Below, in pieces: positions 29,240 through 37,673 of a DNA stretch of 64,000 nucleotides. This stretch comes from Candidatus Zixiibacteriota bacterium. GTDB lineage: Bacteria; Zixibacteria; MSB-5A5; GN15; PGXB01. The stretch is taken from the NCBI GenBank assembly GCA_900498245.1, contig LS998015.1, positions 765,259 through 829,258 of the forward strand, written 5' to 3'. The position numbers were made by a program, and so were the translations under genes. Each line of letters opens with the position of its first letter. Positions within the stretch are counted from its first letter, which is position 1. The notes below the pieces were generated by a model. It did no database searches, was not told where the DNA came from, and worked only from the letters and a program-made list of their open reading frames with translations.

Positions 29240-31900
29240 ATGAGAAAAAAGAATAACAAATACGCATATGTTTTTCTGCTGGTTGCCGTCACGATTCTCT
29301 TCTCCTTGACCGCTGCGGCCCGAACCTTCAAGACGACTCAGCCCTCCCCGGAAATGATCAAACAGATAGTACACGACAAGGGCAATATCAGAACCACGGT
29401 CGATAACTGGGGATTGATCGGCGGCTACAGCTATTATGGTTTTCCGTCGGGCGAATGGCCCAAAAATTCTGGTCACGATTATATCGGAGAAATGAAATAC
29501 TGGATGGGAGCCATTACACCGACCAATGATACCGTGGTGACCGATACGGATGAAGACTTCCGTCCGATCCCGTCACTGATATCAGGTGTCAGCAGTTATG
29601 ATATCCGCCTCTCAACCGATTCGACATCGTTTGATTTTGATATTTCCGATACTATCGGACTCGGTTACGGCAATCCGGCTCTCGGCTGGCGGGTCTGGAA
29701 CCCGGACAGCAATGCCTGGACCTATAACAACATTTATGTCAATGCCGATTCCGCCTATCATCCCGGCGGACCGACCGCTCTGCAGCAGTCGTTTTACCGT
29801 TTCGAGGACGGCAACAGCGTGAATTCCCTGGGCCTGCAATTGACGCAGACGATGTACCAATGGAATTACTGCTACAACGAAAATATTATTTTTGTGGTGC
29901 TCGAAATCACGAACGTCTCCGGGGTCGATTACCCCGATTTTGCCTTCGCCATTTATGCCGATTTTGACGTTGGCGGTCCCGACGGGACCGGCGAAAACGG
30001 ACGTCTCGGCGATTTGGTCGCTTCCGATTCGGCCAATAATCTGGCCTGGACCTATGATGCCGACGGGTATGATCCCGGGTGGGGACCGATGGTGCAGAGC
30101 GGTATTATGGGCACCAAATATCTGGAGACGCCCGACGGGATCGGCATGACGGCTTTCCGGACGGGACAGTGGGAACTGATTCCCGACAACGATCCGGGTA
30201 AATTCGAAATGATAAGTTCGAATCAGTATGACGTCTCTTTGCCGCCGACCGATCAGTACTACATCCAGTGCACGCGGGGCATCAGCCTGACCGCGGGGAA
30301 GACAGTGCGGGTGGTTTATGCCATCGTGGCCGGGCAGACTCTTACAGACTTCTATGATAACGCCAATATGGCCCAGACACTTTATGATAATCATTTTGTC
30401 GGGCCCCAGCCGCCCGTGGTTCCCGCACTGACGGCCCGTGCCGGCGACAAGAAGGTTTATCTCAGCTGGGGGGATACCTCCGAAGTCGATATCGATCCCC
30501 TGAGCGGTCAGCACGATTTCCGCGGCTACAAATTATATCGCTCCACCAATCAAGGGGCGACCTGGGGATTTGTCTCAGCCACGAGCGGCGGATGCCTCAA
30601 GACCGATTATACGCCTATCGCCGCTTACCAGATTGAAAACTATGGGGAACCGATCAGGCACACTTTTATCGACAGCGGCCTGACAAATGGAAAAGAATAT
30701 TGGTACTGCCTGGTGGCCTATGATGCCGGCGATTCGGCGGTGCCGATCGGATCGTTGCAGAATGGTTTCGGAACGCCGGGAAGCGACCGGAACGCCGTCA
30801 AGGTTTTCCCCCGGAACGACCCGGCCGGATATTACAACGCTCTTTCGACTATCGAACATCAGGTTGCGGGAGAGGTCACGCCGTCCGACGGCGTGGTGCA
30901 TCCCGTGATCTTCAACCCCGCGCAGGTCACCGGCAATGATTATGAAGTGACCTTCGCGGAGACCGATGAGCAGACTTCCTGGAATCTTATCAATACAACC
31001 ACCGGCGACACCCTGCTCAAGGACCAGACCAACCAGGACGGCGATCTCAAGTATTACAGCGTGGTCGACGGCCTGCAGGTCGTGGTAACCAACGGCGAGC
31101 GCTCACCGCGGGCCTGGGATCAAACCTCTTTCGCTACTCCGGGCGACACGACTCTGCACCTCGGATTCACTTATGGCCCGATGTCGGATTTCTGGGGTTA
31201 CCCGCGCGGATCGGACAAGCATTTCCGTTGCACTTACGAATTCCGCGTCACCGACAGCGGTTCGACCGGATATTCGATTATGGATGATGTTACCCCGATT
31301 CATCTGCCGTTTGAAATCTGGAATACCACTCTGGGATATCAGGTCTTCGCCGAGATTTATGATCAGAACGGCAACGATATCTGGGAGCCGAGTTCGCGCG
31401 ATTACATTTCCATTGTCGATTATCCGTACGACAGCAGTCCGCATCCGGAAGTTTTTCCTTATAATCATGTCTGGTTCTTCCGTTTCGCCATCAGCGATAC
31501 GAGTTACGCGGTCGGCGATGTCTTTACGGTCGAGGGGGCGCCCGTGAATGGCGCGCCGGACCGGTTTGTATTCAAGACCGATGGTGTCAATGCCGCCGCG
31601 GCCTCGACCGAATTGAAGAATATAAAAGTCGTTCCCGATCCCTATATCGCCCACGCTTCCTGGGAGAATGATAAATTCACCCGGAAACTGCAATTCATTC
31701 ATCTGCCGGATGTCTGCACGATAAGAGTCTATACGCTGAGCGGAGATCTGGTGACGACTTTGAGCCATACCGACGGGACCGGAAGCGCGGACTGGAACAT
31801 GCTATCACAGGATGGCCTGGAAATCGCCCCGGGTGTCTATTTTTACCAGGTTGAATCGAAATATGGAAACCGCCTTGGCCGGTTTGCCGTGATAAAATAG
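29240..31900 (+). CDS. Secreted protein with fibronectin-like domain and C-terminal sorting domain
   Basis: 886-residue exported protein. The start ATG 29240 has GAGG nearby; an upstream ATG at 29183 lies inside the receptor gene. Signal peptide at about 1-26. The large N-terminal half is beta-rich, with many Asp and aromatic residues. A fibronectin type III-like module (about 390-510) contains GYKLYRSTNQG and GKEYWYCLVAYD. The last 80 residues are a FlgD/type IX-like tail: LKNIKVVPDPY, CTIRVYTLSGDLVTTL and GVYFYQVES. Such tails direct export and surface attachment in FCB bacteria. It is encoded 10 bases after the TonB receptor, so it is probably its surface partner. Function is unknown. Confidence 0.82.
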   Translation: MRKKNNKYAYVFLLVAVTILFSLTAAARTFKTTQPSPEMIKQIVHDKGNIRTTVDNWGLIGGYSYYGFPSGEWPKNSGHDYIGEMKYWMGAITPTNDTVVTDTDEDFRPIPSLISGVSSYDIRLSTDSTSFDFDISDTIGLGYGNPALGWRVWNPDSNAWTYNNIYVNADSAYHPGGPTALQQSFYRFEDGNSVNSLGLQLTQTMYQWNYCYNENIIFVVLEITNVSGVDYPDFAFAIYADFDVGGPDGTGENGRLGDLVASDSANNLAWTYDADGYDPGWGPMVQSGIMGTKYLETPDGIGMTAFRTGQWELIPDNDPGKFEMISSNQYDVSLPPTDQYYIQCTRGISLTAGKTVRVVYAIVAGQTLTDFYDNANMAQTLYDNHFVGPQPPVVPALTARAGDKKVYLSWGDTSEVDIDPLSGQHDFRGYKLYRSTNQGATWGFVSATSGGCLKTDYTPIAAYQIENYGEPIRHTFIDSGLTNGKEYWYCLVAYDAGDSAVPIGSLQNGFGTPGSDRNAVKVFPRNDPAGYYNALSTIEHQVAGEVTPSDGVVHPVIFNPAQVTGNDYEVTFAETDEQTSWNLINTTTGDTLLKDQTNQDGDLKYYSVVDGLQVVVTNGERSPRAWDQTSFATPGDTTLHLGFTYGPMSDFWGYPRGSDKHFRCTYEFRVTDSGSTGYSIMDDVTPIHLPFEIWNTTLGYQVFAEIYDQNGNDIWEPSSRDYISIVDYPYDSSPHPEVFPYNHVWFFRFAISDTSYAVGDVFTVEGAPVNGAPDRFVFKTDGVNAAAASTELKNIKVVPDPYIAHASWENDKFTRKLQFIHLPDVCTIRVYTLSGDLVTTLSHTDGTGSADWNMLSQDGLEIAPGVYFYQVESKYGNRLGRFAVIK

Positions 31901-31911
31901 GAGAAAACGCC

Positions 31912-32916
31912 ATGTTAAAAAAGATCCTAATTGTGATGACCGCAGTTGTCCTGTGCGGGACAGCTCTGGCCGGCGAATTCTCTAAAACCGGAACCGCCGG
32001 CGCCCAGTTTCTGAAAGTCGGTGTGGGAGCCAGATACCACGGGCTGGGCGAAGCCAGTGTCGCCACGGTTAATGATATCTACTCGATGTACTGGAACCCC
32101 GCCGGCCTGATCAATATCAATAACAGCGAAGTGGCTTTTACTTATGTCAATTATCTGACCGATGTAAATCTCAATTATGTAGCGTACGCCCGCCGCATGG
32201 GGACTCTCGGGGTTTTTGGGGCCTCGGTGACCGTCCTTTCCATGCCGGATCAGGAGATTACGACGGTTGATCAGCCGGACGGTACCGGATATAAGTATTC
32301 CTCTTCCTCCTTTGCGTTTCAGTTGAGTTATGCCACTCAGTTGACCAGCCAGTTTTCGTTCGGCTTGAGCGCCAAGTATCTGGGGGAGAAGATATACAGG
32401 GAGAAGGCCTACGGCTTTGCTTTTGATTTCGGGACTCTTCTCTACACCGGTTATCGCTCGCTTCGGATCGGCATGAATATTTCCAATATGGGACCGGAAA
32501 TGAAATTCGACGGGCCCGATCTCGATGTTTTTTACGATCCGGATCAATCGAATCCCAACCAGGACCCGTTCAACAGCCGTCTTAAGACCGACCCCTATGA
32601 TTTGCCGCTTCTTTTCCGAATCGGGATGGCGTATGACTGGCAACTGGGGAGCCGGATGAAACTGACCACGTCCGGTGAAGTCAAGCATCCCAATGATAAT
32701 ATCCAGCAGGGTTCGCTGGGGGCGGAATTGAACTGGAACGAACATTATTTCCTGCGGGGTGGATATAAGTTCAACTATGAGGAAGAAGGGTTGGGCCTGG
32801 GCGGCGGTTTGCAGACCAAATTGACTGAGACGACCGATCTGGTTATCGATTATGCCTGGGTTGATTTCGGGCGGCTTAATGCGGTTCACCGGTTTTCGGC
32901 GTCAGTCAGGTTTTAG
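31912..32916 (+). CDS. PorV/PorQ-like outer-membrane beta-barrel protein
   Basis: 334-residue outer-membrane protein. It opens with a signal peptide (MLKKILIVMTAVVLCGTALA) and the family opening KTGTAGAQFLKVGVGARYHGLGEA, followed by NPAGLININ, as in PorV/UPF0164 proteins. It has alternating-residue strands throughout and ends in a C-terminal Phe. PorV is the shuttle or attachment factor of type IX secretion; PorV-like genes beside sorting-domain cargo are frequent in FCB genomes. The gene starts 11 bases after its neighbour's stop. A terminator follows. No core T9SS gene (PorK, L, M, N or Sov) is in the window, so the assignment as a T9SS part is inference. Confidence 0.87.
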   Translation: MLKKILIVMTAVVLCGTALAGEFSKTGTAGAQFLKVGVGARYHGLGEASVATVNDIYSMYWNPAGLININNSEVAFTYVNYLTDVNLNYVAYARRMGTLGVFGASVTVLSMPDQEITTVDQPDGTGYKYSSSSFAFQLSYATQLTSQFSFGLSAKYLGEKIYREKAYGFAFDFGTLLYTGYRSLRIGMNISNMGPEMKFDGPDLDVFYDPDQSNPNQDPFNSRLKTDPYDLPLLFRIGMAYDWQLGSRMKLTTSGEVKHPNDNIQQGSLGAELNWNEHYFLRGGYKFNYEEEGLGLGGGLQTKLTETTDLVIDYAWVDFGRLNAVHRFSASVRF

Positions 32917-32933
32917 GTATAGCCATAAGTCTG

Positions 32934-32967
32934 GGGGCCTGACCCAAAAGGTCGGGCCTCTTTTTTT
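32934..32967 (+). terminator. Terminator of the receptor-sorting protein-PorV transcript
   Basis: GGCCTGACC (32936-32944) pairs with GGTCGGGCC (32950-32958) with one G-T pair, followed by TCTTTTTTT. It lies 20 bases after the PorV-like stop. Confidence 0.88.
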
Positions 32968-33046
32968 GCCCGAAATGGTTTATTTTCGCCGTAAAATTGT
33001 ATATTTATATAAATTGCTTACCCTTTCATTGCGGGAGAAGAGACCG

Positions 33047-34633
33047 ATGTCTGAAAAAAAATTGCGGTTAGCCGGATTAATTATCTTATCACTGATGATT
33101 CTTCAACCTGCGGCGGTACGGGCGCAGGGGGATGAAACCAAAATAGTCGGTCTGTTTCAAAACTACCTTGATCTGATTGTTTCGGGAAATTATGAGTCGG
33201 CGCGAGGCTTATGGCACCCGGACATATCGACCCGCGACAATCGTCTGGGGATCAATTATGAGGGGATCGAAATAAAATCGGATTGCGGCTCACCCGCGGT
33301 ATATGCCACCAAACAGGTACGAAATGCCCTGTTGCAGAGTTATCCCACTGTCGCGGCTCTTGACAGCGACTATTACCGGGTCAATTTTCTCGCGCAAATG
33401 GGGGAGCAGAAACTGTCGCACTACTATTATATGAAGAAATTCGGGCAGGACTTCTGGTTTATCCAGCCCCAGGATTATTTTGCTGTCACCTGGCCGGTCA
33501 AGGAATCGAAATATTTCCGGTTTCATGTCAATCCGGTGAGTGAGAAGTATTTCAATGATTACGGGGTATCTTCGCTCGATGATTTTATCGACCGGGTGGC
33601 AACCAGAATCAATATTCCGCCGGAACGGCTGGCGGTCCTGGCCCAGAACAAAATCGATTACTACCTCTGCAGTAACGAAACCGAGGTGGGCCGGATTACC
33701 GGCCATGTCACCCGCGGGGAATATGACCTGGCCTCGGATGCCGTCATAACCTGCATTTTCCCTCATTATCATGAAGTGGGTCATCTGCTGGTCAATTTCA
33801 AATTGCAAAACCTGCCGCTGTTCACCCGTTCGTTTATGCAGGAAGGCACAGCGGTTTTTCTCGGGGGGAGGTGGCAGCGTTCTTCGGACGTCATGCTCGA
33901 TTTCGGAGGATATATTGTTCGATATGATATCGCCAATCTCGATTCGATTTTAATCAATGCCGATACCGCCAATCCTCTCGGGGCGGATATAAATTATCCG
34001 GTGGCGGCCTGTTTCGCCGATTATATGATCACCAATTCCGGGCTGGACAAATTTTTCACTCTGTATCGCGCCCTCTCCGGAGATTATGCTTCCTATATCG
34101 ATGCGAATGTCGACAGTCTTAAGAACATCATAACATCTGTAACCGGGCGCAAGTGGGATGATTTGCAGACCGATTTTACGAATTTCTGCAAGATTCGCCT
34201 GCCTAAAGAGGCCAGAATTTTCCCCGGTGATGTGGTGACATCACAGGCGCTCGTGACCGAAAAGGGATTCGATTTATCGGCCTCGGACAAATGGATCAAG
34301 GTTGTCTATCATCCGGATTCCACCGAAAAAACCGATGCCAGTTTCCTGTTCGATAAAGATGCCGGGATGAAAGAGAAAAAATCGACCCTGTTTGACGAGC
34401 AGTTCAAGGGAAAGGAGACCTTCGCCGGGTATCGCTACGGTATTCGTCTCGACAAAAATGAAATCGGGGTCTACGATTATTTCACCAATCAGTTGATTGC
34501 CAAGTACGTCCGCGATTTTAACCCGAGCCCGGCGTATTATGACAGCACCGCGAACCGCTTGACCGCCTTTTTTGACTGGAGCGTTCTGGGGGACAAGATT
34601 CCCGAAATGGCCGATCACGAGTTGATCGAGTAG
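33047..34633 (+). CDS. Secreted gluzincin-type metallopeptidase (HEVGH)
   Basis: 528-residue exported protein. ATG 33047 has GGGAG upstream and a signal peptide (about 4-26, LAGLIILSLMILQPAAVRA). The zinc motif HEVGH is at 242-246, with a downstream FMQEGTAVF carrying the likely third ligand E266, as in M1-like gluzincins. An N-terminal domain of about 150 residues (FQNYLDLIVSGNYESARGLW) resembles a cystatin/NTF2-like fold before the peptidase. The C-terminal 130 residues look beta-rich. The catalytic Glu243 is intact. It is transcribed after the PorV terminator, probably alone. The substrate is unknown. Confidence 0.75.
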   Translation: MSEKKLRLAGLIILSLMILQPAAVRAQGDETKIVGLFQNYLDLIVSGNYESARGLWHPDISTRDNRLGINYEGIEIKSDCGSPAVYATKQVRNALLQSYPTVAALDSDYYRVNFLAQMGEQKLSHYYYMKKFGQDFWFIQPQDYFAVTWPVKESKYFRFHVNPVSEKYFNDYGVSSLDDFIDRVATRINIPPERLAVLAQNKIDYYLCSNETEVGRITGHVTRGEYDLASDAVITCIFPHYHEVGHLLVNFKLQNLPLFTRSFMQEGTAVFLGGRWQRSSDVMLDFGGYIVRYDIANLDSILINADTANPLGADINYPVAACFADYMITNSGLDKFFTLYRALSGDYASYIDANVDSLKNIITSVTGRKWDDLQTDFTNFCKIRLPKEARIFPGDVVTSQALVTEKGFDLSASDKWIKVVYHPDSTEKTDASFLFDKDAGMKEKKSTLFDEQFKGKETFAGYRYGIRLDKNEIGVYDYFTNQLIAKYVRDFNPSPAYYDSTANRLTAFFDWSVLGDKIPEMADHELIE

Positions 34634-34634
34634 T

Positions 34635-36707
34635 CTATTTATTTTTCGTGGAATCGGACAGCATCTGGGTAATGCTGTTCATTCTTTTCATGATGACACC
34701 ATATTCCGGAAGGTTGTCGTTGCGGGTGAATTTCGTATAATAATCAAGAGCCTGCCGATATTGGCCCATATGTTCGGCCACCAGCCCCTTATATAGATAG
34801 GCGTAATAAGCGGCCGTGTCGCGCGCCATCATCACTTCGCAAAGACTGTCGGTTTTGGCAAATTCGTTTTTGTGATAATAATAATAGGTCAGATCGGTAA
34901 GCAAGGAGCTGTTTTTCGGGTCGACCCTCAGGCCGTCTTCAATGGTACTATAGCTTTTCTCGGGCTCATTGGTTTCGCGATAAAAGTCGGCCAGAAAATG
35001 ATACAGTTCGGGTCGATAGGGGTCCAATTTCAGGGCGATTTTGAGCTCCTTTTCCGCTTCGGGGTATTTTTTATAGTACTTATACAGGTTTCCCAGCTGC
35101 ATGCGGTAGGTAGCATTGTACGGGTTGTGGGTCACTAACTGGGAAGCGTAGGAAAAAGCATCTTCGGTTCGTTTATGGTAAAAGAGATCATTCACCAGCC
35201 GGGATTGCAGGGCATCCTGGACCTTACCGTTGATTTCCTGCTCCCGCCGGTCGGCTTCGGTATAATTGCCGACAGAAAAATAGTAGTCGCGATAGGCCAG
35301 AAGCGCCGACTCCAGTTTGGTGTCATTATATTGAAGAAAACGATCCAGATATGTCACGGTCGCCGCTGGCGTTAAATGTACGACAAACATCGGTACTGCC
35401 AGAATCAGTCCCAAGAGACAGAACTGGAATCCCGGGCGCGGCGATGATGCACTATCCTTAGAAACGCCTGCTATAACCGCATAGGCGCCCGTCAGGAGTA
35501 ATCCGACAAGGGGGAAGGCATAAAAATTGAAATCGCGGGCCATCCCGTCATTGGGATCGATTATAAAAAGGAGAATCAATTGCGAGCCGGCCAGAATGAA
35601 CAGAGCGGTGGTTACCGTATTCAACTTTGACGACATAATCATGCGGACCATGAAATACAAAAAGATCAGCCAGAGCGGGATAAGGAGAAACAGGATATTT
35701 AATAGATCAAGCAGATGTCTCGCCGAGAAAAGGGAATAGCCGGAGTCCGGCATTTTCCCCGATAGAAGCAAAATTCGATTGGCCACACCGATATCACTGC
35801 CGGCCCAAATATAAAGTACCGCTACGCCGATTACGCCTGAAAGGACCGAAATTGCCACGGCCAATTTGCCAGTTGCTTTTTCTTTGTAAAATTTCAGAAT
35901 CGATATATAAATGACGGCGGGGACGACTGCCAGGAATTGAATATTTACTATTGTTCCAAGTATGACAATCCCCCAAAGATAATAGAAGTACCTGAATGAT
36001 TTGATCCGGTGCCATTTCAAGATTATATATACAACGGCGGCTATTGCGGGCAAGAGGGGTGGAAGCGGCGATACCATGCCGAAAGAGAGGATAGAAATTC
36101 CCGAGAAGAAAGTCAGAAGAACAAAGGCGAGTCTATTGCGGAATGAATCCGATAGCAGTTCTGAAATTTTGAAAATCATCCAGATATAAATCAAACCTGA
36201 TAGAAAGGACGATATCTGATATCCCCATACCGCGGCGGCAATGGCGTCGGTCTGGATCAAACTGATAATCCGATAAAATAAATAGGGTAGGAAGGTTCCG
36301 CCGAATTCGTACCAGGGGATGACCGGAATTTCCCGCTGTGCCATATAAGCAAGGCGGAGATAGCCGCTGTCATACAAATGCGCCTGAAACCTGAAAATAA
36401 GGAATATGGCGAGAGCGGCAATCAGGAAAAGACCCCGCCCGAATATCTTTCGGGATCCATAGAGCCAATCATTGGAACCGCCCCAATATAGCCCCTGCCC
36501 CGGCCGGAAAACGATCCATGCCAGCATGGCTATGGCCATTCCCAGGAGAATTGAGTAAAGTGCCGGGGAGATGAAAGAGACCTGATTCATCCCCCAATTT
36601 ACCTTCGCGAAACCGCTCGCGAAAAATATAATCAGCAGAGTGGCTATTAGAAGAAGATAGATAATAATGTTATTTATGGATAGACGTGAATTCCGGTCGG
36701 TTTGCAT
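34635..36707 (-). CDS. Polytopic membrane protein with C-terminal TPR repeats
   Basis: 690-residue inner-membrane protein. The first two thirds hold about 12-13 hydrophobic segments, in the manner of PMT/GT-C glycosyltransferases or O-antigen polymerases. I could not see a convincing catalytic Asp pair in the first loop. The C-terminal third (about 515-680) is tetratricopeptide repeats such as YRMQLGNLYKYYKKYPEAEK and PELYHFLADFYRETNEPEKS. The GT-C plus TPR plan is common in FCB and deltaproteobacterial glycosylation proteins, so protein or lipid glycosylation is possible. It lies 12 bases after recR and may be read on the same transcript. Its stop is 1 base from the convergent peptidase's stop. 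Confidence 0.7.
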   Translation of the reverse strand: MQTDRNSRLSINNIIIYLLLIATLLIIFFASGFAKVNWGMNQVSFISPALYSILLGMAIAMLAWIVFRPGQGLYWGGSNDWLYGSRKIFGRGLFLIAALAIFLIFRFQAHLYDSGYLRLAYMAQREIPVIPWYEFGGTFLPYLFYRIISLIQTDAIAAAVWGYQISSFLSGLIYIWMIFKISELLSDSFRNRLAFVLLTFFSGISILSFGMVSPLPPLLPAIAAVVYIILKWHRIKSFRYFYYLWGIVILGTIVNIQFLAVVPAVIYISILKFYKEKATGKLAVAISVLSGVIGVAVLYIWAGSDIGVANRILLLSGKMPDSGYSLFSARHLLDLLNILFLLIPLWLIFLYFMVRMIMSSKLNTVTTALFILAGSQLILLFIIDPNDGMARDFNFYAFPLVGLLLTGAYAVIAGVSKDSASSPRPGFQFCLLGLILAVPMFVVHLTPAATVTYLDRFLQYNDTKLESALLAYRDYYFSVGNYTEADRREQEINGKVQDALQSRLVNDLFYHKRTEDAFSYASQLVTHNPYNATYRMQLGNLYKYYKKYPEAEKELKIALKLDPYRPELYHFLADFYRETNEPEKSYSTIEDGLRVDPKNSSLLTDLTYYYYHKNEFAKTDSLCEVMMARDTAAYYAYLYKGLVAEHMGQYRQALDYYTKFTRNDNLPEYGVIMKRMNSITQMLSDSTKNK

Positions 36708-36719
36708 GACAGCGATATA

Positions 36720-37316
36720 TTAAATTTCCTGCCGCCCTTCGAGGGCGCGCGACAGCGTCATCCCGTCGGCGTACTCCAGATCGCTTCCGACCGGGAGCCC
36801 CCGGGCGATTCGGGTTATTTTCAGCCCCAGCGGTTTCAATATCTTGGCCAGATAAAGCGCGGTCGCTTCCCCTTCGACATTCGGGTTAGTGGCAATTATT
36901 ATCTCTCTGGTTTTATCGTTGAGGCGCGCCAGAAGTTCCTTGATTTTCAAATCATCCGGCCCGATACCGTCGAGGGGAGAAATCCTTCCGCCCAAAACAT
37001 GGTATAGTCCGTTAAATCCCTCCACTTTTTCCAGCGCCGCCAGATCCATCGCTTCTTCCACGACACAAATTATCTCCTGCTTTCTTTCCGAATCGGTGCA
37101 GATATGGCAGGGGTCGCTTTCGGATATGTTGTTGCAGATCGAGCAGAACCCGACCTTTTCTTTGACATCGCGGATGGCGTCGGCCAGATCCAGGGCCTCT
37201 TCTTTTGGGGCTTTCAGCAAATGGAAGGCGAGCCGGGCCGCCGTCTTTCGTCCGATTCCCGGCAGACGCGCCAGACTGGTGATAAGTTTCTCGACCGATT
37301 CGGCTGATTTGAACAT
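36720..37316 (-). CDS. recR: Recombination protein RecR
   Basis: DNA repair protein that loads RecA at gaps together with RecO and RecF. It shows the helix-hairpin-helix RLPGIGRKTAARLAFHLL, a C4 zinc finger (CSICNNISESDPCHIC, about 57-72) and a Toprim domain with VVEEAMDLAALEK and NPNVEGEATALYL. The end GSDLEYADGMTLSRALEGR is the usual RecR close. At 198 residues it is full length. It follows ybaB by 7 bases in the conserved dnaX-ybaB-recR operon. Confidence 0.97.
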   Translation of the reverse strand: MFKSAESVEKLITSLARLPGIGRKTAARLAFHLLKAPKEEALDLADAIRDVKEKVGFCSICNNISESDPCHICTDSERKQEIICVVEEAMDLAALEKVEGFNGLYHVLGGRISPLDGIGPDDLKIKELLARLNDKTREIIIATNPNVEGEATALYLAKILKPLGLKITRIARGLPVGSDLEYADGMTLSRALEGRQEI

Positions 37317-37323
37317 GGTTTAT

Positions 37324-37650
37324 TTAGAACGGGAGGTTCATTCCGGGAATATTCAGGCCACCGGTCAGTTCCGACATTTTTTCGGACTGCAGTTCGGCCG
37401 CTTTCTGGCGGGCCTGATTGACCGCCGCGACGATCAAATCCTGAAGCATCTCGATATCATCGGGATTAACCACTTCTTTATCGATTGTAATGCTCAAAAT
37501 ATCCTGTTTGCCGTTGGCGGTAACTTTGACCATGCCGCCGCCGGAGGTACCTTCGACTTCGGTTTTTTCCAGTTCGGCCTGAATTTCTTCCATCCGGGCC
37601 TGCATTTTCTGGAACTGCTTCATCATGTCGCCCAATCCGCCTTTACCCAT
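37324..37650 (-). CDS. ybaB: YbaB/EbfC family nucleoid-associated protein
   Basis: 108-residue DNA-binding protein that forms tweezers-like dimers. It begins with MGKGGLGDMMKQFQKMQARMEEIQAELEK, a helical dimer arm, and has the family core VEGTSGGGMVKVTANG. The tail has the usual Met and Gly residues (LTGGLNIPGMNLPF). It lies between dnaX and recR, its near-universal position. Identity is secure; its precise role is debated even in model species. Confidence 0.96.
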   Translation of the reverse strand: MGKGGLGDMMKQFQKMQARMEEIQAELEKTEVEGTSGGGMVKVTANGKQDILSITIDKEVVNPDDIEMLQDLIVAAVNQARQKAAELQSEKMSELTGGLNIPGMNLPF

Positions 37651-37673
37651 CTTTCTATCTCCTATTGAAAATA

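Noticed and set aside
27838-29331. 497-residue open frame on the minus strand
   Set aside because: It is antisense to the TonB receptor barrel; rich in Ile/Arg as expected for a mirrored frame, with no motif or ribosome site.
32852-33046. Long N-terminal extension of the HEVGH peptidase
   Set aside because: It would run through the PorV-like gene end and a transcription terminator; ATG 33047 gives a proper signal peptide.
36889-37668. 259-residue plus-strand open frame
   Set aside because: It is antisense to recR and ybaB, both of which are unmistakable.
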